10,226 bases of DNA, from assembly GCA_937927875.1 (NCBI GenBank), contig CALEYV010000009.1:1-10226 (forward strand), read 5' to 3'. The notes beneath the pieces were generated by a model. The model was not told the DNA's origin. It searched no databases and saw only the letters and a program-made list of their open reading frames with translations. Within the stretch, counting starts at the first letter, position 1, and every line of letters starts with the position of its first letter. Origin of the DNA: an uncultured Actinomycetes bacterium. Its GTDB lineage: Bacteria; Actinomycetota; Acidimicrobiia; IMCC26256; PALSA-555. Shown piece after piece: positions 1-5,262 of this stretch. The position numbers and the translations under genes are program-made.

Positions 1-47
1 CTACACGCGTAAGATCGTCGGCAGCGTCAGATGTGTATAAGAGACAG
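1..47 (+). other. Illumina Nextera (Tn5) adapter left at the contig end
   Basis: This is sequencing adapter, not genome. Bases 1-6 match the end of the P5 primer, 7-14 (GCGTAAGA) match an i5 index I recall as S517, and 15-28 (TCGTCGGCAGCGTC) match the Nextera Read 1 tail. Bases 29-47 are the 19-bp Tn5 mosaic end AGATGTGTATAAGAGACAG. Genomic sequence therefore begins at about base 48. Any open frame running through this segment, such as a plus-strand frame from 33, is artificial. Confidence 0.98.
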
Positions 48-89
48 CTCTTGATACCGCGGGCCGGGCCGGTCCCGGGGGTCGGCCGG

Positions 90-365
90 TCAGCCGCCCG
101 CGACGGCGGGCACGATGCTGACGACGGTCCCCTCGGTGAGCGGGGTGGCGACGCCGTCGAGGAAGCGGATGTCCTCGTCGGCGACGAACACGTTCACGAA
201 CCGCCGCAGGCTGCCGCCCTCGTCGAACAGCCGCTCCCCGAACCCGGGATGGGCGACGTCGAGGGCCTTGAGGGCCTCACCGACCGTGCCGCCCTCGACC
301 CCGACCTCGGAGGCCCCGCCCGCGAGCGACCGCAGCTGGGTCGGGATCCGGACCGTGACCGCCAT
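90..365 (-). CDS. CysO/MoaD/ThiS-family sulfur carrier protein
   Basis: This is a 91-residue ubiquitin-like (beta-grasp) sulfur carrier. It begins MAVTVRIPTQLR, has the family's FVNVFVADEDIRF core at about residues 56-68, and ends PAVAGG. Such carriers are adenylated at the terminal Gly-Gly and converted to a thiocarboxylate that donates sulfide to a biosynthetic enzyme. By sequence it resembles mycobacterial CysO, which feeds a PLP-dependent cysteine synthase, more than the MoaD of molybdopterin synthase. The ATG start is 4 bp after the stop of the upstream PLP enzyme gene, so the two are co-transcribed and probably co-translated; a GAGG lies about 9 nt upstream. No activating E1-like enzyme or JAMM protease is visible, but the contig ends just beyond. 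The partner is most simply the adjacent PLP enzyme. Family assignment is secure; the pathway is inferred. Confidence 0.9.
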   Translation of the reverse strand: MAVTVRIPTQLRSLAGGASEVGVEGGTVGEALKALDVAHPGFGERLFDEGGSLRRFVNVFVADEDIRFLDGVATPLTEGTVVSIVPAVAGG

Positions 366-369
366 CGGC

Positions 370-1602
370 TCAGGCCTCGGCCGCGCTCGGGAAGGCAGCC
401 CGGAACGCGTCGAGGGTGGGCTCGATCGTGGCGGTCGGGCCGACCTCGTCCTGCACCGCGTCGAGGGTCTTCAGGCCGTGGCCGGTGACGTAGGCGACCA
501 CCCGCTCGTCGGGGCGCACCACCCCCTCGGCGGCCAGGCGGCGCAGCGACGCGATCGTGACGCCGGCCGCGGTCTCGCCGAAGATCCCCTCGGTGCGGGC
601 GAGGAGGCGGATCCCGGCTCGGACCTCGTCGTCGGTCACCGCCGCCAGCGCGCCGCCGGTGCGCCGCACCGTGTCGAGGGCGTAGTAGCCGTCGGCGGGG
701 TCGCCGATGGCGAGCGACTTGGCGATCGTGTTCGGCTTCTGGGGCCGGATGGTGTCGCTGCCCTCGGCGAACGCGGTGGCGACCGGCGAGCAGCCGGTCG
801 CCTGGGCGCCCGAGACCCGAACCGGCGTCTCCTCGATGAGGCCGGCCCGGACCAGCTCGCCGAAGCCCCGGTCGACCTTCGTGAGCAGCGAGCCGCTCCC
901 GACCGGGACCACGACGTGGTCCGGCGCCTCCCACCCGAGCTGCTCGGCAGTCTCGAAGGCGAGGGTGCGCGACCCCTCGGCGTAGAAGGGGCGGACGTTC
1001 ACGTTCACGAACGCCCACGGATGCTCGGCCGCCAGCTCGCCGCAGAGCCGGTTCACGTCGTCGTAGGTGCCGTCGACCGCGACCAGGTTGGTGCCGTACA
1101 CCGCCGACGTCACGATCTTGGCCGGCTCGAGGTCGGCGGGGATGAACACGTAGCTGGGCAGCCCGGCCCGCGCCGCCGCCGCCGCCACCGCGTTGGCGAG
1201 GTTCCCGGTCGAGGCGCAGGCGATGGTCTTGAGCCCGAACTCGAGCGCCTTCGCCACCGCGACGGCCACCACCCGGTCCTTGAACGAGTTGGTGGGGTTC
1301 CGGGTGTCGTCCTTCACCCACAGCTCGCCGAGCCCGAGCTCGGCCGCCAGTCGGTCGGCCCGCAGCAGCGGCGTGCAGCCGACCGGGAGGCTGTTCGGGG
1401 CCTCGTCGACCGGCAGCAGCCCGGCGTAGCGCCAGATCGTCGGCGGCCCGGCGGCGATGGACTCCCGGGTGACGGTGCGGCGCACCGCCTCCTCGTCGTA
1501 GAGGACCTCGAGGGGCCCGAAGCACCACTCGCAGGCGTAGCGGGGGGCGACGTCGTAGGTGCGGCCGCACTCACGGCACCGCAGGCTGTGCACGTATGCC
1601 AT
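370..1602 (-). CDS. thrC: Threonine-synthase-family PLP enzyme (threonine synthase, or carrier-dependent homocysteine synthase)
   Basis: This 410-residue fold-type II PLP enzyme aligns with threonine synthase, which converts O-phospho-L-homoserine to threonine and phosphate. An N-terminal zinc ribbon is visible (C9, C12, C24, C27). The PLP lysine is K108 in NPTNSFKDR, and a glycine-rich phosphate-binding loop is at about 225-232 (VPVGSGSLL). The substrate/PLP loop reads STGNLANAV (131-139), where many classical enzymes have GNTSAS. The ATG start is set by a strong AGGAGG Shine-Dalgarno (1607-1614) 6 nt upstream. The leader contains a SAM riboswitch, and the next gene, 4 bp on, encodes a CysO-like sulfur carrier. 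Both are unexpected for plain threonine synthesis. An alternative role is homocysteine synthesis from O-phosphohomoserine with carrier-bound sulfide. Family: near certain. Exact reaction: open. Confidence 0.88.
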   Translation of the reverse strand: MAYVHSLRCRECGRTYDVAPRYACEWCFGPLEVLYDEEAVRRTVTRESIAAGPPTIWRYAGLLPVDEAPNSLPVGCTPLLRADRLAAELGLGELWVKDDTRNPTNSFKDRVVAVAVAKALEFGLKTIACASTGNLANAVAAAAARAGLPSYVFIPADLEPAKIVTSAVYGTNLVAVDGTYDDVNRLCGELAAEHPWAFVNVNVRPFYAEGSRTLAFETAEQLGWEAPDHVVVPVGSGSLLTKVDRGFGELVRAGLIEETPVRVSGAQATGCSPVATAFAEGSDTIRPQKPNTIAKSLAIGDPADGYYALDTVRRTGGALAAVTDDEVRAGIRLLARTEGIFGETAAGVTIASLRRLAAEGVVRPDERVVAYVTGHGLKTLDAVQDEVGPTATIEPTLDAFRAAFPSAAEA

Positions 1603-1680
1603 TGGTCTCCTCCTGTCGGGTGGCTCAGGGCCACCGCTCCTCGACGCGCTCTCTGAGCGCCTCGAGCGGAGGATCCGCTC
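1603..1680 (-). promoter_or_regulatory. Riboswitch expression platform: hairpins and candidate anti-Shine-Dalgarno
   Basis: Between the riboswitch and the thrC-like ATG, the minus strand can form three perfect stems. The first is 1664-1670 with 1674-1680 (7 bp, loop TCC). The second is 1646-1651 with 1655-1660 (6 bp). The third is 1619-1624 with 1630-1635 (6 bp), ending 4 nt before the Shine-Dalgarno AGGAGGAG (1607-1614). None is followed by a U-run, so an intrinsic terminator is unlikely. TCCTCC at 1668-1673, in the loop and 3' arm of the first hairpin, is fully complementary to GGAGGA of the ribosome-binding site. Translational control by sequestering the site is therefore plausible. The pairings are visible; the mechanism is inferred. 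Confidence 0.5.
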
Positions 1681-1687
1681 TCTGGCT

Positions 1688-1784
1688 GCTCATCGTTCAG
1701 GCATTGGCACCTGGCTCCGATCCGGGGATCGCAACTGGTTGCCGCGGCGTCGACGGGCCTGTCCCTCGGCCGCTCTTGATGAGC
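1688..1784 (-). ncRNA. SAM riboswitch (S-box core, SAM-I or SAM-I/IV type)
   Basis: Read on the minus strand, the element has the ordered S-box signatures. P1 5' strand and J1/2 are GCTCATCAAGAG. P2 starts CGGC, followed by the kink-turn GAGGGA and the pseudoknot loop GGCCC, and returns with GCCG. Then come GGCAACC, a P3 arm with a GATC/GATC tip, AGGTGCCAA, and the P1 3' strand GATGAGC. P1 pairs 1778-1784 with 1688-1694 over 7 bp. The usual SAM-I P4 hairpin seems absent: only about ten bases separate GGTGCCAA from GATGAGC. A hairpin follows directly 3' of P1. The element sits in the leader of the threonine-synthase-like gene, 85 nt before its ATG. S-box RNAs bind S-adenosylmethionine and switch off sulfur/methionine genes. 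Class assignment is very likely; subtype is uncertain. Confidence 0.93.
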
Positions 1785-1799
1785 GCGTGCTAGGGCACA

Positions 1800-1828
1800 A
1801 GGTTAGCCGGGCCGTCCCCTACGCTCCA
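1800..1828 (-). promoter_or_regulatory. Candidate promoter of the riboswitch-thrC-carrier unit
   Basis: On the minus strand a TANNNT-type -10, TAACCT (1800-1805), would place the transcript start near 1792-1794, about 9 nt upstream of riboswitch helix P1. A weak -35-like TGGAGC (1823-1828) lies 17 bp further upstream. Only 50 bp separate the riboswitch from the divergent gpgS ATG, so this promoter must overlap the gpgS promoter region. The -10 is credible by position; the -35 match is poor. Confidence 0.3.
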
Positions 1829-1834
1829 GCCGCT
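1820..1834 (+). promoter_or_regulatory. Candidate -10 for a leaderless gpgS transcript
   Basis: TACGCT (1820-1825) fits the actinobacterial TANNNT -10 pattern. It ends 9 nt before the gpgS ATG at 1835, and no Shine-Dalgarno is present in between. Transcription would start at or within a few bases of the ATG, giving a leaderless mRNA. No good -35 is visible. Confidence 0.3.
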
Positions 1835-2725
1835 ATGGGGCCCGGCCCGGACGCCCGGTCGCTCGCCGACCAGAAGCAGCGCCTCGGGCTCCGCGTCTCG
1901 GTCTGCCTCCCGGCCCGCAACGAGGCCCTGACCGTGGGCGGGATCGTGGCGGTGATCCAGGGCACGCTCGCCGACGGGGTGGGCCTCGTCGACGAGGTGG
2001 TGGTCCTCGACGACGGGTCCGAGGACGAGACGGGTCCGGTGGCGGCGGCCGCCGGGGCCCGGGTCTGGCGGGAGGCCGAGGTCCTCCCCGAGCAGCCCGG
2101 CGGAGCGGGGAAGGGCAACGCGCTCTGGAAGGCGGTGTACGTCACCGAGGGCGACCTGATCTGCTTCCTCGATGCCGACGTGCGCAACTTCGCTCCGCAC
2201 TTCGTCACCCGCCTGCTCGAGCCGCTGCTGCGCGACCCCGCCATCGGCTTCGTGAAGGGCCACTACGAACGGCCCCTCCACGGCGACCCGCGAGGTGGCG
2301 GGCGGGTGACCGAACTCATGGCCCGGCCCCTGCTGCGGGCGCTCTTCCCGGCCCTCGCCGGGATCCGCCAGCCGCTCGGCGGTGAGTACGCGGCGCGCCG
2401 GACGGTGCTCGAGGTCCTGCCGTTCGTCGAGGGCTGGGGCGTCGAGCTCGGCCTCCTGCTCGACGTCGCCGACCGCTTCGGTGTCGAGGCCATCGCGGAG
2501 TCCGACCTCGGGGTGCGTGAGCACCGGAACCGTCCCCTCGCCGAGCTCGGACCACAGGCCCTGGCGGTGCTGCTCACCGGGCTTCGACGGGCCGGCCTGG
2601 CGCCCGTCGACACCGCGCAGCGCGGGCGCGGGGACGACGGCGGGGCGACGGCGCTGCGCGAACGGCCACCGATGATGACGGTGCCCGCGTACCGGGCCAA
2701 GTTCGGCCGCGAGCTCAGCGCGTAG
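1835..2725 (+). CDS. gpgS: Glucosyl-3-phosphoglycerate synthase (GT81/GT-A fold)
   Basis: This 296-residue GT-A glycosyltransferase would transfer glucose from UDP- or ADP-glucose to 3-phosphoglycerate. That is the first step to glucosylglycerate and, in mycobacteria, to methylglucose lipopolysaccharide primers. Visible marks are the nucleotide-sugar start VSVCLPARNE (21-30), LDDGSEDET (58-66), GKGNAL (92-97) and the metal-binding FLDADV (111-116). The acceptor-loop signature GGRVTELMARPLL is at 155-167, then QPLGGEYAARR (179-189), WGVELGLLLD (201-210, with the family's catalytic-region Glu) and the metal His in REHRN (228-232). It is slightly shorter than the mycobacterial enzyme (about 324). 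The ATG at 1835 is preferred because it sits just before the conserved domain; an in-frame GTG at 1787 would reach the riboswitch boundary. The 3' end overlaps the convergent glycerate kinase gene by 11 bp. No dedicated phosphatase (GpgP) gene is in view. Confidence 0.9.
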   Translation: MGPGPDARSLADQKQRLGLRVSVCLPARNEALTVGGIVAVIQGTLADGVGLVDEVVVLDDGSEDETGPVAAAAGARVWREAEVLPEQPGGAGKGNALWKAVYVTEGDLICFLDADVRNFAPHFVTRLLEPLLRDPAIGFVKGHYERPLHGDPRGGGRVTELMARPLLRALFPALAGIRQPLGGEYAARRTVLEVLPFVEGWGVELGLLLDVADRFGVEAIAESDLGVREHRNRPLAELGPQALAVLLTGLRRAGLAPVDTAQRGRGDDGGATALRERPPMMTVPAYRAKFGRELSA

Positions 2726-3755
2726 CGCCGTCGTCGAGCGCGGCGCGCCCGGCCTCGATCGCCGCCTCCTCGACGAGCAGGGCCGCCCGCTCGAACGCCT
2801 CCGCCGCGTGCCACACCCGCTCCGTGAGCACCAGCAGCGGCGCCGGCCCGACTACCGAGAGCTCCTCGCGCGCCTCGGCGGTGGCCTGACCGGCGATGAC
2901 GGCGCGGCGAGGCACGCCGAGCTCGGCCGCCCACTCGAGCACGCCCCCGACGACCTTGCCCTCGAAGCTGGTGGCGTCGAGCTTGCCCTCGCCGGTCACG
3001 ACCAGCGTGGCGCCGTCAAGCGCGTGCTCCAGCCCGACCTCCCCCGCGACGACGTCGAACCCGGGCTCGAGTCGCGCGCCGAGCGCCGCCAGCCCGCCTG
3101 CGAGCCCGCCCGCCGCTCCGCCGCCCTCGAGGTCGGTGACGTCGACGCCGGTGCGGCGCTCGTACTCCTGGGCCAGCCGCTCCAAGCGCCGCCGGAGCAG
3201 CGCGACCTGGGCTTCGGTCGCGCCCTTCTGGGGTCCGAAGTCCGGCGCGGCGTCGACGAACCGGGTCGTCACGTCGCAGGCCACCGTGACCTCGAGGCCG
3301 CCGAGCGACCACCCGAGCGCGTCGAGCGCCCCGAGCCCGCCGTCGGTCGTGGCGCTGCCACCGACGCCGACCAGCACTCGGCGCACGCCCGCCCGCGCCA
3401 CCGCGGCCAGGAGCTCGCCGGTCCCCCGCGTCGACGCGCGCAGCGGGTCGTTGCGCTCGACGAGGGCGAGCCCGCTCGCGCGCGCCATCTCGACGACGCC
3501 GAGCCCGTCCGGCGTGAGCCCGTACTCGGCGTCGACCGGGTCGCCCAGCGGACCGGTGACGCGCACCCGCCGGCGGCTCCCGCCCGCGGCGAGCAGCGCG
3601 TCGAGGGTCCCCTCACCACCATCGGCGAGGGGCAGCGAGCGCACCTCGTCGAACCCGGCGCTGTGCAGCCCGCGCGCCATCGCGGCGGCCGCTTCGGGCG
3701 CGGTGAGGCTGCCGCGGAACTTGTCAGGACACGCGACTGCGACAGTCACGGTCAC
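2715..3755 (-). CDS. Glycerate kinase, type I (GarK/GlxK family)
   Basis: This 346-residue enzyme phosphorylates D-glycerate with ATP. Members of this family usually make 2-phosphoglycerate, so the product should be tested. Family marks are ACPDKFRGSLTAPEAA near the N-terminus, LADGGEGTLDAL (about 42-53), the GVGGSATTDGGLGAL loop in the middle, VACDVTTRFVDA, GPQKGAT, GGGAAGGLAGGL and VVTGEGKLDATSFEGK toward the C-terminus. The GTG start at 3755 is chosen because GAGAGG lies 5-6 nt upstream; a second GTG at 3749 is possible. The open frame continues upstream into the transposon, but that part is not conserved. It is tail-to-tail with gpgS (11 bp overlap) and 34 bp downstream of tnpB on the same strand, so its original promoter may have been displaced by the insertion. 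The pairing with gpgS suggests shared glycerate/3-phosphoglycerate metabolism, by inference. Confidence 0.92.
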   Translation of the reverse strand: MTVTVAVACPDKFRGSLTAPEAAAAMARGLHSAGFDEVRSLPLADGGEGTLDALLAAGGSRRRVRVTGPLGDPVDAEYGLTPDGLGVVEMARASGLALVERNDPLRASTRGTGELLAAVARAGVRRVLVGVGGSATTDGGLGALDALGWSLGGLEVTVACDVTTRFVDAAPDFGPQKGATEAQVALLRRRLERLAQEYERRTGVDVTDLEGGGAAGGLAGGLAALGARLEPGFDVVAGEVGLEHALDGATLVVTGEGKLDATSFEGKVVGGVLEWAAELGVPRRAVIAGQATAEAREELSVVGPAPLLVLTERVWHAAEAFERAALLVEEAAIEAGRAALDDGATR

Positions 3756-3779
3756 TAGTACCCTCTCGCGTCTTTCTCC

Positions 3780-3793
3780 GTGATTCCGATCAC
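3780..3793. repeat. Right-end hairpin of the TnpB element
   Basis: GTGAT (3780-3784) and ATCAC (3789-3793) form a 5-bp stem with a TCCG loop, overlapping the tnpB stop codon (3790-3792). The place is right for the right-end hairpin of an IS200/IS605-type element and the 3' end of its guide RNA scaffold. The stem is short, so chance cannot be excluded. Confidence 0.4.
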
Positions 3794-3991
3794 AGATGTT
3801 GGCGCGAGTCCTCGCCCTGTGGAGCGAGCGATTCCCGTTGCTGGGCAGCCCGGGTACGGGCAGGACCGGCCGCCGCACGTCCGGAGGGCCGGTCGTGGGG
3901 TCGGCGGTGGTCACGTCGAGTCGATGGTTGGCCGACCCGGCGGTGCTCAACACGAGCGATGGTTTCCACCACAGCTCCCGCAAGGCGGGAG
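3780..3991 (-). ncRNA. Putative TnpB guide RNA (reRNA/omega RNA) scaffold
   Basis: TnpB guide RNAs are transcribed from the 3' part of tnpB through the right end, with the guide taken from flanking DNA. Here the minus strand can form a perfect 7-bp hairpin at 3975-3991 (CTCCCGC/GCGGGAG, 3-nt loop), starting at the last RuvC-III codons. It is followed by an 8-bp stem at 3864-3871 with 3887-3894, and the 5-bp end hairpin at 3780-3793. The guide would be the next 16-20 bases, in the glycerate kinase leader (about 3760-3779). The stems are visible; expression and boundaries are inferred. Confidence 0.4.
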
Positions 3992-5160
3992 ATGTTCTGC
4001 GCGCCTGCAACGTCTCGATGGTGGTCGAGCGCACAGGCTGGGTTGCGACACCGGAGCTTGCGTCCGTTCTTGGCGGCCGATTGGCCGCATGCTGGGCAGT
4101 GGCTGCTGGTACCGCGTTCGTCGACAACTTCCAGGTTGATGGCTTCTTCTTCGAGTCGGTAGCGAAGCGCGTCGCGGGTGTAGGCACGCAGCCAGCGGCC
4201 GACTCGGCGATTCTGGACCGCCCCAGCTCTGTTCCGCTCTATGCCCACGGGGTCGCCGAGCGCGACTTTCTCGACCTGGTGGTCGGTTGCCCAGGACGCG
4301 GCGATGCGAGCGGAACGGTTGGCTGCGAGTCGGACCCGGCGACGGCTCCTGGCTTCGGCGCGCCGTTGCTTCGCGCCGAGGCTCCGCCAGCGGCGAGACC
4401 CAGCCTGACGCGGACTGCCCGGCTGTGCCTTCACCGGTTCGCGGCGTCGGGCTTGCTTGGCTTGGCGGGCTTTCGTGTCCGCAAGGTGCAGGTACTCCTC
4501 TGACCGTACGGCGCGACCCGAGATCATCAGCGCCTCCGGGCCGGCTGCCAGCACCAGCGGATGGATGATCCCCGGATCCGCGCCTGCGATCCGTCCCGAG
4601 ACGCGCCTCGTGGCGCTGATCGCCACCCACGACGTGACATCCAAGAACAACTCGCCGCCGTCCACGAGCAGTTTGACGGCTCGCACGCTCTCCGGTGGAT
4701 ATGGGACTGGGTGGGAGAAGGCAAGAACCAGGCGCGGATGGTACCGAGCCCTCTGCAGGCTGACTCGGGGCCTCGAGGCCACGCCGGCAGGGACGAACTG
4801 AAAGTCTCCGTGGCGCCAAGTCACCGGCCGCTCATAGTGCTTGCTCAAGGGCAGCGCCGCCTTCTCGCCGGCCTTGCGGCGTCGGACCGACTCGAAGAAT
4901 GCCGCAGACCACGCTTTGGCCACATCCTGGGCCGCCCGCACCGACAGAGGCCCGAACGGTCCATGTGCCCGCAGGTCCGGCCAGATCTGGGTATTCGAGT
5001 TCGCCGCCGGCCGTCCGGCGCGACGCCTCGCGTGATATCGGTCGATGCACCAGGCCCACGCATCGCCGCTTGCCACAAGCAGTTCCCGCGCCTGACGAGC
5101 CTTGGCCGGCGTCGCCATGACCTTGACCCGAAACGATCGAACCACATGTCCCGCCGGCAC
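3790..5160 (-). CDS. tnpB: TnpB-family RNA-guided nuclease, atypical RuvC-II site
   Basis: This 456-residue protein belongs to the IS605 OrfB/TnpB family, RNA-guided nucleases related to Cas12. From N- to C-terminus: a wedge/REC-like part beginning VVRSFRVKV, RuvC-I GADPGI with D195, a basic helical stretch (about 230-290), the RuvC-II strand VEKVALGDPVGIE (296-308), a zinc ribbon CPAC (355-358) with C371 and C376, and RuvC-III HHRDVAGAQNI with D383. The usual RuvC-II Glu (as in VVEDL) is replaced by G302, while E308 or nearby acidic residues could stand in. RuvC-III has AGA where DxNAA is normal. About 64 Arg/Pro-rich residues follow RuvC-III, where the reading frame overlaps the putative guide-RNA scaffold. 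The GTG at 5160 is chosen for a GGAG 5 nt upstream and its position just before the conserved start; longer starts up to 5235 are open. Activity cannot be told from sequence. Confidence 0.88.
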   Translation of the reverse strand: MPAGHVVRSFRVKVMATPAKARQARELLVASGDAWAWCIDRYHARRRAGRPAANSNTQIWPDLRAHGPFGPLSVRAAQDVAKAWSAAFFESVRRRKAGEKAALPLSKHYERPVTWRHGDFQFVPAGVASRPRVSLQRARYHPRLVLAFSHPVPYPPESVRAVKLLVDGGELFLDVTSWVAISATRRVSGRIAGADPGIIHPLVLAAGPEALMISGRAVRSEEYLHLADTKARQAKQARRREPVKAQPGSPRQAGSRRWRSLGAKQRRAEARSRRRVRLAANRSARIAASWATDHQVEKVALGDPVGIERNRAGAVQNRRVGRWLRAYTRDALRYRLEEEAINLEVVDERGTSSHCPACGQSAAKNGRKLRCRNPACALDHHRDVAGAQNISRLAGAVVETIARVEHRRVGQPSTRRDHRRPHDRPSGRAAAGPARTRAAQQRESLAPQGEDSRQHL

Positions 5161-5177
5161 GGGCGCTCCACCAAAAC

Positions 5178-5208
5178 TCACACCAGGCACTATCCGAGCC
5201 CGGTGTGA
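5178..5208. repeat. Left-end hairpin of the TnpB element
   Basis: TCACACC (5178-5184) pairs with GGTGTGA (5202-5208). After one mismatch GGC (5186-5188) pairs with GCC (5198-5200), leaving a 9-nt loop. It lies 18 bp upstream of the tnpB start, on the 5' side of the gene, as expected for an IS200/IS605-type left-end recognition hairpin. Confidence 0.5.
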
Positions 5209-5248
5209 CACCCGTCCAGAGTCACAAGGTGCCAAGGAACCCCGGCAC

Positions 5249-5262
5249 TAAATTGGCCGGTG
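5249..5262 (+). promoter_or_regulatory. Candidate -10 for a leaderless treT transcript
   Basis: TAAATT (5249-5254), in one of the few AT-rich spots of the window, matches TANNNT and ends 8 nt before the treT ATG (5263). No Shine-Dalgarno stands at a useful distance, and AAGGAA (5234-5239) is 23 nt away. This mirrors the arrangement before gpgS. No convincing -35 was found. Confidence 0.35.

Larger units (their letters stand above)
3780..5208 (-). mobile_element. Solitary TnpB element (IS200/IS605 superfamily, IS1341-like, no tnpA)
   Basis: One tnpB gene is bracketed by hairpins: an imperfect one at 5178-5208 upstream of the gene, and GTGAT-TCCG-ATCAC at 3780-3793 overlapping its stop codon. 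Subterminal hairpins without terminal inverted repeats are the hallmark of IS200/IS605 ends. No Y1 transposase (tnpA) is present, so it would need TnpA in trans. It occupies the space between the divergent glycerate kinase and treT genes, where both promoters would be expected. The exact ends and target tetranucleotide cannot be fixed without an empty site; the hairpin-to-hairpin span is a minimum. Confidence 0.6.

Noticed and set aside
64..78. GC-rich inverted repeat after the sulfur carrier gene as terminator
   Set aside because: Only a 5-bp stem with no following U-run in either direction, in a sequence rich in CCGG strings.
115..1656. Long plus-strand open frame across the thrC-carrier region, and a long minus-strand frame at 194-1570
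   Set aside because: They lie antisense to or out of frame with recognisable proteins, have Arg/Gly/Pro-rich compositions expected from high-GC shadows, and show no family motif.
2808..3783. Two long plus-strand open frames opposite the glycerate kinase gene
   Set aside because: Low-complexity translations with no recognisable motif; the minus strand carries a complete glycerate kinase.
3756..4187. N-terminal extension of the glycerate kinase open frame
   Set aside because: The extra residues are an alternative frame of the transposon and lack family similarity; a GTG with a good ribosome-binding site stands right before the conserved start.
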